From Microvirga sp. (GTDB taxonomy: Bacteria; Pseudomonadota; Alphaproteobacteria; Rhizobiales; Beijerinckiaceae): a stretch of 54,480 bases of DNA. The stretch lies in contig NZ_JACXAB010000026.1 in assembly GCF_014699075.1 (NCBI RefSeq), forward strand, positions 1 through 54,480, given 5' to 3'. Position 1 is the first letter of the stretch, and the number at the start of each line of letters is the position of its first letter. Positions 1-6,967 of the stretch are shown here, one piece after another. The position numbers and the translations under genes are program-made. Under the pieces are notes generated by a model, which was given only the letters and a program-made list of their open reading frames with translations, was not told the DNA's origin and did no database searches.

Positions 1-108
1 GACAAAGTCAGCCACCCGCACCCGAAGATCGAGAGAATAGCAATGACCCATGATCCACCTCCCGTTCCAGGCAGTGAGTCACAACTCCAGCCCGCGCAGA
101 AGCCGTAG
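1..108 (+). CDS. 3' end of a gene entering from the left edge (hypothetical)
   Basis: An open frame runs from the first base of the window to a TAG at 106-108, giving 35 codons. The last 21 codons, after an internal ATG at 43, are rich in Pro and Gln. No family is recognisable and no ribosome site precedes the ATG at 43, so this is more likely the tail of an upstream gene than a separate peptide. It could also be chance. Confidence 0.3.
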   Translation, partial: DKVSHPHPKIERIAMTHDPPPVPGSESQLQPAQKP

Positions 109-192
109 AGTCCTAGTTCCGGTCCGATGCTCTAGCTAAGTCTTTGAAACTGCTCGTGTCACAGGGTCTCAAGTGTCACACGCAGAAGAACT

Positions 193-444
193 TTAGTTTG
201 GTTGAGCCTGAGTGCTGCGCCCGGAGAGGATCATAAGGTGCTGCCCACTGGCATCCGGACCGTCTGGCATGATCAGCACAGAAACGGCGTGGCCCTGAGA
301 GGCCAAGGCATCGGCGGCATTGAAGGCGGACGTCTCGGCTTCCTCACGCGTGAGGTACGACATCCGGGTGCGATCCCCATAGGTGACCAACCACTCATTC
401 TGAACTTGGAACACGACGAAACGCTCGGTGTGCGTCATGTGCAT
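193..444 (-). CDS. Small hypothetical protein, DUF2188-like
   Basis: 83 residues starting MHMTHTERF. This ATG was chosen over one 13 codons upstream because GGGGGAGG lies just before it on the minus strand. The order of a W-x-V strand, a basic S/TREEA segment and an A-rich helix recalls DUF2188-type small proteins, in which a beta hairpin is followed by a helix. No signal peptide or membrane segment is seen. Function is unknown, and the family assignment is by eye only. Confidence 0.6.
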   Translation of the reverse strand: MHMTHTERFVVFQVQNEWLVTYGDRTRMSYLTREEAETSAFNAADALASQGHAVSVLIMPDGPDASGQHLMILSGRSTQAQPN

Positions 445-636
445 TGTCGCCTCCCCCTGAGGTGGGCAGGCCAACCCTAACATGCCCCTCGCCGGACTGG
501 CTGACTGAAAAGGACAGCCTGCCGTCTACTCAGGGTAGGCGGCTACCCCGAAGGATAGCGATCCTACGACAGCGGCGAGTGCCCCCAGGATTGCTCCCGG
601 TTCCATCACTGCCATCCGCGAGCCACGGCTTCAGCT

Positions 637-861
637 CTATCCCAGCGAGTTCTCTTCAGAACCTGATGCACGAGCGAGTTCTTCTCGCGTTATTTGAGCC
701 AGCTTTGGCCCAATGCGGGGCAGTCGTTCGAGCTGATCTGACACGGCCCTGAGCTGGTCGAGGGTTGTTATGCCTTCGTCCCTCAAGGTGTTCCACATGA
801 CGAGAGGGAGACGGAGGCCACGGATCGGGCCTCCCCAGCATTCGCTGAAGTGATTGCGCAT
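637..861 (-). CDS. Small protein with a helix-hairpin-helix / RNAP alpha-CTD-like segment
   Basis: 74 residues from the ATG at 861, preceded on the minus strand by TTGGAGTGAC; a GTG three codons upstream is possible. The C-terminal half contains GITTLDQLRAVSD followed by LPRIGPKLAQI, the pattern of an alpha-CTD/HhH fold in which GIGPK-type turns contact DNA backbone. It may bind nucleic acid. It is too short for a polymerase subunit, and no neighbour clarifies its role. Confidence 0.5.
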   Translation of the reverse strand: MRNHFSECWGGPIRGLRLPLVMWNTLRDEGITTLDQLRAVSDQLERLPRIGPKLAQITREELARASGSEENSLG

Positions 862-932
862 TTGCGTCACTCCAAAACGCTCGGGATTGTGGCTTCCGAG
901 CCTTGGGCGAGCACCCAGAAGTATAGGTTGAT

Positions 933-1295
933 CTATGTTAATTGTGAGGCGGCGTGCAGAGGTGATGGATCGATGCAGCTATCATCTTGGACATCGTGAA
1001 AGCTGAGACGGACTTTGCCAATGTGCTGGGTTGGGTCGGCGGCCGCTCCGAGGCCAACCAATGGGTTCATCTCGCCCACGAGGCACTCTTCGGCATTGTC
1101 AGTCAGTCTGAGCCGTACCCGGCGGTGCCGCACCCGTGCCTCGAAGTCGTTGAGCTGGAACAGGGTCTCCCGATCCACGTCGGCATCGATGCGACCATAG
1201 CGATTGCCATCAGCGCCGGTAACAATCTGAATACCCTGCAGAAGGTGATAGAGTTCTGCTGGCCATTCAACGATGGGGGTCTGGCTCAATGGCAT
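933..1295 (-). CDS. Hypothetical protein
   Basis: 120 residues, mixed alpha/beta in composition, with an acidic patch (GRIDADVDRE) and a basic patch (ARVRHRRVRLRL). No signal peptide, membrane segment or known motif is visible. The ATG at 1295 has only a weak ribosome site. The opposite strand is also open here over about 110 codons, so the strand choice rests on protein-like composition and is not certain. Confidence 0.45.
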   Translation of the reverse strand: MPLSQTPIVEWPAELYHLLQGIQIVTGADGNRYGRIDADVDRETLFQLNDFEARVRHRRVRLRLTDNAEECLVGEMNPLVGLGAAADPTQHIGKVRLSFHDVQDDSCIDPSPLHAASQLT

Positions 1296-1531
1296 AGGTG
1301 CGCCGGTGTTTGATGATCCTTCAAGCCTTCACCACTCTAATCGAGGGCCATGCTGAGCGGTTCCATACAGGGGCTTACGGCATTCGCGGACGATGGTCTC
1401 ATGCACGGAGCCGGTGCTTGGGCCGTGCCGTACCCCCTTTAAGCATCCTCGGCAGGATACCGGCAGCGCATTATTGAAATTGCCTGAAGCTTTCCACGAG
1501 GAGACGATGCCTTGTCGCACGGGAGAGGGCG

Positions 1532-1930
1532 ATGAAAACGGCATGTGCACTCGGACTTGGCATTTTGTTTGTGTTGCAGGTGGCTCACGCCCAGCAGCCG
1601 CCTGCCCCGAAGTTGACCACTCTGGTTAGGTCCCCTGTGACAGGGCAGCCGGACAAGGAGTTTCTCCTGGTCAGCATCGAGTGGCCCGCTGGAACCGGGA
1701 CACCCGTGCATACCCACCTGGGTGATGAACATGGAACTGTCCTTGAGGGTTCCTATACCGTCAAACAGGGTGACGGCGAATGGAAGACGATGAATGTGGG
1801 CGAGTCCTGGTCTGTACCAGCGAGTGTGGTTCACCAGGGCAAGAATGCAGCTCAGAGCACGACCAAGATGATCAACGCGTTCATCGTTGAAAAAGGCAAG
1901 CCCCTGATCCACCCCGTGCAGGGGCAATAG
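1532..1930 (+). CDS. Secreted cupin-domain protein
   Basis: 132 residues. The first 20 form a signal peptide ending VAHAQQ, so the protein should be periplasmic. The body is one cupin barrel: the first cupin motif is seen in PVHTHLGDEHGTVLEG (two His and a Glu as probable metal ligands) and the second in SWSVPASVVHQGKN. Cupins of this size bind a metal or small ligand; the substrate cannot be read. GGGAGAGGGCG precedes the ATG. An antisense open frame over the same interval is a shadow. Confidence 0.85.
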   Translation: MKTACALGLGILFVLQVAHAQQPPAPKLTTLVRSPVTGQPDKEFLLVSIEWPAGTGTPVHTHLGDEHGTVLEGSYTVKQGDGEWKTMNVGESWSVPASVVHQGKNAAQSTTKMINAFIVEKGKPLIHPVQGQ

Positions 1931-1969
1931 GCCATCAGGTCGCGCTGCGCTTACGCTTAGAAGGGTGGA

Positions 1970-2281
1970 TCAATCCTCATCAGCGATACTTTTCCACTCG
2001 GCGACTTCTTCCGGTGTGGCCTTCCTTCTGCTGACCAGATCAGCCAGTAGATCAACCGGGAACGAGGCGCTTTGTTGTGCAGTTCTGATGAAACGATGCT
2101 CGTCTAGCTCAAGAAGGCGGATTGTCAGCTTGTCTGGCTGCTCTGAGTCATACTCGATGTCAAAGGAGTGATGAGAGCTGTTCTGCCCGTCTTGAATTGC
2201 GAGGGGAACATTGAGTGAGACGACTCGGTCCTCGGGCGCAGAAAATCCAAGGCGAGCTTCACCATTGAGGGAGTTGTTCAT
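1970..2281 (-). CDS. Hypothetical acidic protein
   Basis: 103 residues, acidic overall, with a central beta-rich stretch (HSFDIEYDSEQPDKLTIRLLEL) and a C-terminal helix ending EVAEWKSIADED. No motif is recognised. It converges on the cupin gene with 39 bp between stops. No clear ribosome site precedes the ATG; the next 330 bases upstream are AT-rich and presumably hold its promoter. Confidence 0.55.
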   Translation of the reverse strand: MNNSLNGEARLGFSAPEDRVVSLNVPLAIQDGQNSSHHSFDIEYDSEQPDKLTIRLLELDEHRFIRTAQQSASFPVDLLADLVSRRKATPEEVAEWKSIADED

Positions 2282-2613
2282 GTTGTTATTCGTTAGCTTT
2301 CATCCGTCGAGCGACGAATCTGAGGCATGATTGATAAGTTTAACTGTCTTTGGCGGTCAACGCTTTGTGGCGAAAACAAGTTCCGCCATGAAAATTGCAC
2401 ATTTCTGTTTGCAAGAAAAGACAATAGTTGAGGAATAACCTTTTGATGGTTTTCTTATTATAGGAAGATTTACTGAAATGTTGAGCCTTTATCACGCTGC
2501 GTGTACCCCTCAATAGCATCAGCCAAGAAGATCAAAGGAGATCGATGTAAAGGCACCCCCTCCAGGAAGATGTTAGGCTGAATTCTCTCTGATAGGAGAA
2601 CAGCCTTGGGGAT
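2282..2613. other. AT-rich intergenic stretch without a recognisable gene
   Basis: About 330 bases, clearly richer in A+T than the surroundings, between divergent genes. It should carry promoters for both. I searched both strands for GGAAC-N16/17-CGTT and for a sigma-54 site and found neither. Confidence 0.5.
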
Positions 2614-2937
2614 GTGACCAATCTCATCTGCCTTGAAGCTTTTCGTGAAGCTACCCGTGAGCTTGAGGAGGCTGAGCTCGGGTGCCGTCAGGCTGCACAA
2701 GGTTTAGCGAGCATACGCGAAGAATTGGAGCAAGCCCTGGATCATGCCTGCCGAGAGCAGTCATTCGGACCACTTGATCCCCTGTTCACCAAGGAAGAGG
2801 CAGCCCTGGCTCGATATGAGCAAGCAGCCTCCACGCTCACCGAGGCGGAAGAACGATGGTGTGCGCTGAGAGTTGCTTTGGCTTATGAGAGGGAGCTGAT
2901 GCAGGAAGGGCAACTAGCGCGTAAGTGGATGAACTAA
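2614..2937 (+). CDS. Hypothetical coiled-coil protein
   Basis: 107 residues, almost entirely helical, with heptad-like Leu/Ala/Glu spacing from about residue 8 to 50 and again from 63 to 100, suggesting an antiparallel coiled-coil hairpin broken near GPLDPLF. The start is GTG at 2614, with TAGGAGA about 13 bases upstream. No signal peptide. An antisense frame (2470-2700) overlaps the start but lacks protein-like periodicity. Function unknown. Confidence 0.6.
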   Translation: MTNLICLEAFREATRELEEAELGCRQAAQGLASIREELEQALDHACREQSFGPLDPLFTKEEAALARYEQAASTLTEAEERWCALRVALAYERELMQEGQLARKWMN

Positions 2938-3011
2938 ATACCTGTGGCGTGGAAGTAATCCCTAAGTGAGGATTGTCGGCGACGAGAGCTTGGCTAATAT
3001 TCCTCTTAACC

Positions 3012-3263
3012 ATGCCCCAGTACAAGCTCTTCATTTCCGATCAGCACCGTCGGATCAGGTATCCCAAGAGCCAAAACTTGCTCGATGTCGAAGCTGCCCG
3101 AAAGGTCGCCTTGAGGGTGGCGCAGGTCTTTATTGAAGTCGTGCCCTACTGGAATGATTTGTCGGCCGAGCAGCAGAATGACTTCGTGGTCGAGATTGAC
3201 GACGAGAGCGGCCAGACCGTCCTGACAGTGCCGTTCAGAGAGGCCCAGGAACTTAAGTCCTAA
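3012..3263 (+). CDS. DUF6894 family protein
   Basis: 83 residues from MPQYKLFIS. The order is the one I know from DUF6894: an N-terminal strand MPxY, a DVEAARKVALR helix, a middle helix, then DDESGQTVLTVPF near the end. These proteins are common as multiple small copies in Methylobacteriaceae and Bradyrhizobiaceae, with no assigned function. An upstream in-frame start at 2973 was rejected because the family begins at this Met. Confidence 0.75.
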   Translation: MPQYKLFISDQHRRIRYPKSQNLLDVEAARKVALRVAQVFIEVVPYWNDLSAEQQNDFVVEIDDESGQTVLTVPFREAQELKS

Positions 3264-3403
3264 TAGACGTCAGGCATACCACCCCTCTAGCGATCATGAA
3301 CAATCGCTGTCGAAGCCGTTTGGCTCTGCTTCAACCGACCGGGTGCATCCTCTTGGGCTATGGGGTGGCTCAGTCCGAGTTCAGCCCTGTGAGGAGGGTT
3401 CTT

Positions 3404-3811
3404 ATGAGCTTCGGTTGGAGCAAGTTTGTTCTCGTTGCTTTTGCGGCTCTTGCACTTGGGGGTGCCGCTCAGGCGTCGGAAGTCACGGTTGCAATCCGCA
3501 CCAATGATGCTGGGCGGCCTCAGCGGATTGCAGAATACGGTGGTGGGTTTGTTGGCCATAGGTACGACGAACACAGATACGGGCATCGTGATCCGGATAG
3601 CTACTATGGTCGCCCTGTTCCTGAGTGGCGTGAGAGAAGGCACCACCATGGTGGCTACCGAGGTATCCCAGTGGTGGAGCGGCACGAATGGCATCGGCCT
3701 GTGTTCGCTGGGCCGCGTTGGCACCATCAAAGAGGCTGCAAGATCATCATAAACGAGCGGGTGAACCGCTGGGGCGAGAGGGTTCAGGTGCGTAAGGAAA
3801 TCTGTCGCTGA
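3404..3811 (+). CDS. Secreted His/Arg-rich hypothetical protein
   Basis: 135 residues. The ATG at 3404 was chosen because GAGGAGGG lies at 3391-3398 and because the next 24 residues form a signal peptide ending AAQASE. The mature protein is rich in His, Arg, Tyr and Gly (YDEHRYGHRD, ERRHHHGGY) and ends with a conserved-looking segment around CKIIINERVNRWGERVQ holding the first of two Cys; the second is near the end (EICR). It may bind metal or cell-wall polymer, but that is a guess. Confidence 0.7.
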   Translation: MSFGWSKFVLVAFAALALGGAAQASEVTVAIRTNDAGRPQRIAEYGGGFVGHRYDEHRYGHRDPDSYYGRPVPEWRERRHHHGGYRGIPVVERHEWHRPVFAGPRWHHQRGCKIIINERVNRWGERVQVRKEICR

Positions 3812-4161
3812 GCCTGATCATGCCTGTGCAGAGAGCAGGAGGAAGACCTCAGGACAAGCGTGGTTCTTGGTTCAGTAGCGTTCTGGGTGTCCCTTTCTGT
3901 TGAACTTGAGCCTGACGGATACCCACCATCAGGCTCCTTTCTTTTGGCCTCCAGCCAGCCGTAACCTTCGCCAACTTCTCAGCGACATTTCCCGGCCTCA
4001 GGCGGGTGTAGCGGCTCAGCATCTGAGGGTCACGGTGGCTGCTGATTGGTACTGCGTAAGGTGTGACTGCTCCTCACTGGTTCAGCACCTTGTAGATTCC
4101 TGCTCCTGAGACCTTATGAGCCCTCCAGCGTTGTCTTAGTGGGTTGCCAGGGAGGCTTCCC
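3812..4161. other. Intergenic stretch; terminator but no convincing gene
   Basis: 350 bases. The only structure seen is the hairpin at 3908-3945. A TTG-initiated frame of 69 codons at 3900-4109 starts inside that terminator and has no ribosome site. Confidence 0.5.
3908..3945 (+). terminator. Rho-independent terminator
   Basis: GAGCCTGA (3908-3915) pairs perfectly with TCAGGCTC (3929-3936) around a 13-base loop, followed by CTTTCTTTT. It probably ends transcription of the secreted His-rich gene about 97 bases upstream. Confidence 0.65.
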
Positions 4162-4269
4162 ATGGACATCCACAACCTCAACTCTTTTGTGATCCCGCTG
4201 TTGGCAGCCCTTGGCTTCACCATCCTCGCGGTGCTGCTGGCCTTTTATTTGGGCTTTGCCTGGGATTGA
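4162..4269 (+). CDS. Micro-membrane protein, 35 aa
   Basis: 35 residues, MDIHNLNSFVIPLLAALGFT then a hydrophobic run ending LGFAWD. GGGAGG lies 8 bases upstream of the ATG. One transmembrane helix spans roughly residues 9-33. It clearly resembles the first 35 residues of the protein at 5540-5734 (same MD start, IPL, AL, TIL and LGFAW at the same spacing), which supports both as real. Role unknown; single-helix proteins of this size often modulate a membrane partner. Confidence 0.6.
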   Translation: MDIHNLNSFVIPLLAALGFTILAVLLAFYLGFAWD

Positions 4270-4327
4270 ACGACAGCCTTAAGGGCGCAAGGCTTGGTTT
4301 TAGCGATTTGAGCCGCTATGCCGCGAT

Positions 4328-4492
4328 ATGCTCAAGCTTGGACAAGACCTGCTCGGCCATATACGCAGGGCGAGTGACACTGCTTTCAATCAGCAGGAGG
4401 AACTGAGAAGACTCACCCATTAAATTGCCGACCTCAAGCAGCGCATCTCCGACCAAATCACGCGTATCCAAGAATTGGCTTGGGAAGCGTAA
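4328..4492 (+). pseudogene. Coiled-coil protein gene with an in-frame nonsense codon
   Basis: The frame from ATG 4328 reads 31 residues of amphipathic helix (ending QQEELRRLTH), meets TAA at 4421-4423, and continues in the same frame for 22 more residues of the same helical type (IADLKQRISDQITRIQELAW) to TAA at 4490-4492. A single CAA to TAA change (Gln to stop) would explain it. An antisense frame at 4316-4522 is a shadow. Alternatively the first 31 codons are a complete peptide, or there is a base-call error. Confidence 0.5.
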
Positions 4493-4593
4493 GACCCAGC
4501 GTCCGCAACGGAGGTCCTTCATGGAATGCAGGAGACGCTTGGAGACGGGTATAATCGCCGTGACTTACTGCTCAAGGTCCCCACACCGGAGCC

Positions 4594-4618
4594 GCAACCG
4601 GCCTGAAGTTCAAGCGTT
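4594..4618 (+). promoter_or_regulatory. Possible weak EcfG-type promoter
   Basis: GCAAC at 4594-4598, 16 bases, then CGTT at 4615-4618. One mismatch in the -35 and the shorter spacing make this marginal; it is listed because it lies 33 bases before the 51-residue membrane protein gene, in a cluster where better sites occur. Confidence 0.25.
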
Positions 4619-4650
4619 ACCTCCCGTCATCGATGCTCAGGAGGGTAGCC

Positions 4651-4806
4651 ATGCCCGACAAGAAGCGTCTCCATTTGTGCGGCTGCATCGGGCTCGCCGT
4701 AGCGTCCTTCGGGCTGCTTGTTGCCATTGTCGCCCAGCCGATTCTGAGTGCCGTGTGGTCGCCATCCCTAGCCACTGCTCAGCTATCCAGGCAGATCTCA
4801 CGGTGA
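4651..4806 (+). CDS. Micro-membrane protein, 51 aa
   Basis: 51 residues from the ATG at 4651, with AGGAGG seven bases upstream. A basic head (MPDKKRLHLC) is followed by a hydrophobic segment at about residues 10-36 and a polar tail, so it is either a single-helix membrane protein or a lipid-free exported peptide; there is no lipobox. Two Cys (10 and 12) sit at the membrane edge. A longer frame over the same bases in another phase is Arg/Cys-rich and looks like a shadow. Confidence 0.55.
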   Translation: MPDKKRLHLCGCIGLAVASFGLLVAIVAQPILSAVWSPSLATAQLSRQISR

Positions 4807-4946
4807 GAGCCTCTGCTGAAGTATAAATTCCCCTACGCGAGTGCCTATCAGCAACAGGAATAGCAGTATGCTGCTCCCGGACTGACTAATTTAACAAACG
4901 TTATCATTGTCTGAAGACAAGGTCGTCAAGCAGAGTTGTCATAACA

Positions 4947-4972
4947 GGAACGATCTCAAGCATCCTTGCGTT
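4947..4972 (+). promoter_or_regulatory. EcfG-type (general stress response) promoter
   Basis: GGAAC at 4947-4951, exactly 17 bases, then CGTT at 4969-4972: a perfect match to the consensus known for EcfG sigma factors of alphaproteobacteria. The -10 lies 30 bases before the ATG of the secreted Gly-rich protein, leaving a leader of about 20 bases. Confidence 0.8.
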
Positions 4973-5001
4973 TGACCTCCATAGATCAATGAGGTCATTC
5001 G

Positions 5002-5421
5002 ATGCGAGTTATTTTTTCTGCTGCTCTTCTAGCGACTGTCGCTCTTCCTCTTGGTGCTCACGCTCAGACGGCCCATGAGGCCGCTGGTGCTGGCGCGGGT
5101 CTCGCGACCGGTGCTGTAGCCGGCGCAATTGTTGGGGGGCCCGTTGGCGCAGCTATCGGTGGAGCCATTGGTGCCATTGCTGGTGGGACTCTTTCGGGCC
5201 CTCAGACTGCTCGGGTTCAGCAATACGTTGTGACGCAAGGAACCCCATCTGCGTATGTTCAGGACCAGGTCGTCGTGGGAACGCCGATGCCACGAACGGT
5301 GAGCTCTTACCCGGTTCCTGCGGATGTGGGCGTGAACACCCAGCATCAGTACTCAGTCCTGAACGAGCGCACTGTCCTGGTTGACCCGCAGACCCGCCGA
5401 GTCATTCAGGTCATTGATTGA
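5002..5421 (+). CDS. Secreted Gly-rich DUF1236-type protein
   Basis: 139 residues. Signal peptide of about 21 residues ending AHAQTA. Residues 26-65 are an Ala/Gly-rich glycine-zipper-like segment with repeated GGxxGAxIG, able to insert in or lie on a membrane. The C-terminal third (residues about 95-138, with VNTQHQYSVLNERTVLVDP) has the short beta pattern of DUF1236 proteins, which have no settled function. TGAGG precedes the ATG. It sits behind a perfect EcfG-type promoter, so stress or stationary-phase expression is expected. Confidence 0.8.
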   Translation: MRVIFSAALLATVALPLGAHAQTAHEAAGAGAGLATGAVAGAIVGGPVGAAIGGAIGAIAGGTLSGPQTARVQQYVVTQGTPSAYVQDQVVVGTPMPRTVSSYPVPADVGVNTQHQYSVLNERTVLVDPQTRRVIQVID

Positions 5422-5442
5422 TCGGTCTTGAGGCGAGAAGGA

Positions 5443-5469
5443 GGGCGGCCCGAGTGGTCGCCCATTTCT
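5443..5469 (+). terminator. Rho-independent terminator
   Basis: GGGCGGCC (5443-5450) pairs with GGTCGCCC (5456-5463), one G-T wobble, around a 5-base loop, followed by ATTTCTT. It lies 22 bases after the stop of the Gly-rich protein gene. Confidence 0.6.
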
Positions 5470-5484
5470 TCGATACGCCAAGCG

Positions 5485-5510
5485 GGAATATCAGGAGCAC
5501 CTCCAGCGTT
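5485..5510 (+). promoter_or_regulatory. Near-consensus EcfG-type promoter
   Basis: GGAAT at 5485-5489, exactly 17 bases, then CGTT at 5507-5510. Only the last base of the -35 departs from GGAAC. It ends 30 bases before the ATG of the 64-residue membrane protein, the same spacing as at the perfect site at 4947. Confidence 0.5.
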
Positions 5511-5539
5511 TACCTATAGCTACGCTTTAGGGGCGCTCA

Positions 5540-5734
5540 ATGGACACTTACGAAATCAAGTCTATCGTGATCCCGCTGATGGTGGCGCTCGACCTCACCA
5601 TTCTTGGGATCTTGCTCGGTGTCGTTCTAGGCTTTGCGTGGGAGTTGGACGCCTCACGCATTACAGCGGAGATCGCTTCAGAGCTGCCATCACAACAACC
5701 AACGTCGGCTGACCATATGACTGTGCCACGTTGA
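5540..5734 (+). CDS. Small membrane protein, 64 aa, paralogue of the 35-aa protein at 4162
   Basis: 64 residues. Residues 1-35 align without gaps to the micro-protein at 4162-4269 and hold one transmembrane helix (about 10-33, ending LGFAW). A polar tail of about 28 residues with several Ser, Glu and Gln follows and is absent from the paralogue. AGGGG stands before the ATG, and a near-consensus EcfG-type promoter lies 30 bases upstream. Function unknown; the stress-type promoter and membrane location are the only clues. Confidence 0.65.
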   Translation: MDTYEIKSIVIPLMVALDLTILGILLGVVLGFAWELDASRITAEIASELPSQQPTSADHMTVPR

Positions 5735-6146
5735 TCGGCGAAGGGGCACTGCACGACCGGCCATTCCCTTGTGGCTGGGATATCCGCTCTGGTACGGCGC
5801 AAGTGGGAGGCCGACACGGCATCCAACGGCAGAACCACTTGGGTCAGCCCGCGTTGATGTATGTTAGTTCCATTCGGTGGGCTGAGGCTTGTTCAAGCGG
5901 CTACTTGGCTTCAGGGATGAGCCTCCTACAGCGGCATCGTCAATTTAACTGGAGAGTGACCGATAATCTCTTCCGCCGTCCCGCCAACACCAATGCCGCT
6001 GATCATCGCTGTGCACGCGCGCGGGCCTTTCAGGCTTGGGCTGAGACGACTGGCATCGCCGCTGGCTTCTGATCTGACGAACCAAGAGCGGCAGACCGAC
6101 CTCAAGTCGTTAAATTGACGATGCCGACAGGAGATAAGCGCTGAGG
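5735..6146. other. Intergenic stretch without a convincing gene
   Basis: About 410 bases. Frames of 70-110 codons exist on both strands but none has a ribosome site or protein-like composition. An ATG at 5919 opens a 51-codon Arg/Ala-rich frame that may be a decayed gene; it matches nothing I recognise. Confidence 0.4.
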
Positions 6147-6365
6147 TCACACATAAGGAGGTGAGGGGAGGGGTTCTGTTCCCTCAAACCAGGCGTGGAT
6201 TGCGGCCTCGCGGGCGGTCTGCTCGTCCTCAAAGCCACGGTCAGTGGGCTTCTCGAAGCCGCAGACGTGGCACTGAACAGCAGCGATGAAGCCAAGGTCC
6301 CTCGTGGCAAAGCTCAGAACGGATGCTGCGTCGCAGGAACACTGTGGACAGAACCTCTGGCGCAT
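6147..6365 (-). CDS. Small zinc-ribbon protein, Lar-like
   Basis: 72 residues from MRQRFCPQCSC; AGGAAG precedes this ATG, and an upstream Met that would add 69 residues lacks a site. CPQC near the N-terminus and CHVC about 28 residues later form a two-knuckle zinc ribbon. The C-terminal helix (DEQTAREAAIHAWFEG) is typical of the small Lar/restriction-alleviation-like proteins common in phages and proteobacteria. Function by family is only suggestive. Confidence 0.65.
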   Translation of the reverse strand: MRQRFCPQCSCDAASVLSFATRDLGFIAAVQCHVCGFEKPTDRGFEDEQTAREAAIHAWFEGTEPLPSPPYV

Positions 6366-6607
6366 GTGGTTCTTCCTTTCCCCAGCGATTACTGCTGGTT
6401 GAGGTGAGACAAGCGCGTATGGATACGCTTTCGAGCCGGGCAGTCTGCGACAAATTTGTGCAACGCACAATATCCAATTAAGGAAGTAGTGCTCATCAGA
6501 GCGGGGCATAAGGCCTTCGTTTGGGCCTACTATCTTGCCGCTTGGGATCTGAACGTTAAGCCGGTCGGGCACCGCTCCGGCGTTGGCAGTTCAGCACGTC
6601 GCTTCGC

Positions 6608-6847
6608 TTACTCTCGTTTCGTCCCGGTCATCTGGGACATAAAGATCTCCTGCATCTGCTCAAACCCTTTGAGGGTAGCGGGTAGCCAGGTCCTCAGCAT
6701 GGCTTCAGGCTCCATGGCCCTGATGTTCGCCGTCATGCGTTCCTGCACCTCTCGCATGAGCTGCTCCTGCATGGGTTTCACATCCGGCAGGCCTAGAAAG
6801 GCCCGTGCCTCTTCAGGCGTGCACTCAACGTCCATGGTGATCTTCAT
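6608..6847 (-). CDS. DUF6489 family protein
   Basis: 79 residues beginning MKITMDVECTPEEARAFLGL, the hallmark opening of DUF6489, followed by a PMQEQLMREVQERM helix. I know this family as a small conserved alphaproteobacterial protein without a demonstrated function. It lies 120 bases downstream of phaC on the same strand; its amphipathic helices would suit granule association, but that is inference from position only. Confidence 0.75.
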   Translation of the reverse strand: MKITMDVECTPEEARAFLGLPDVKPMQEQLMREVQERMTANIRAMEPEAMLRTWLPATLKGFEQMQEIFMSQMTGTKRE

Positions 6848-6967
6848 CTGACATCCTGCTCCAGCATCAACAGATGGGCTGCCGAACGGTGGTCTTTTAT
6901 ATCGCGGCTGAGCTCAAACAAACGGGGCTACGCAGTACGACTGCTACTTGGATTGACCTCGGCCATC

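Noticed and set aside
2470..2700. 76-codon minus-strand frame
   Set aside because: Overlaps the start of the clear coiled-coil gene; no ribosome site.
3250..3280. GGAAC inside the end of the DUF6894 gene as a possible EcfG promoter for the secreted His-rich gene
   Set aside because: The -10 at N17 reads TCAG, not CGTT.
3900..4109. 69-codon TTG-initiated frame
   Set aside because: Begins next to and runs through a rho-independent terminator, with no ribosome site.
4521..4826. Cys/Arg-rich frame with GGAGG before its ATG, and a 26-codon frame at 4526-4606
   Set aside because: The long frame overlaps the better supported 51-aa gene and has shadow-like composition; the 26-codon frame is too short to support alone.
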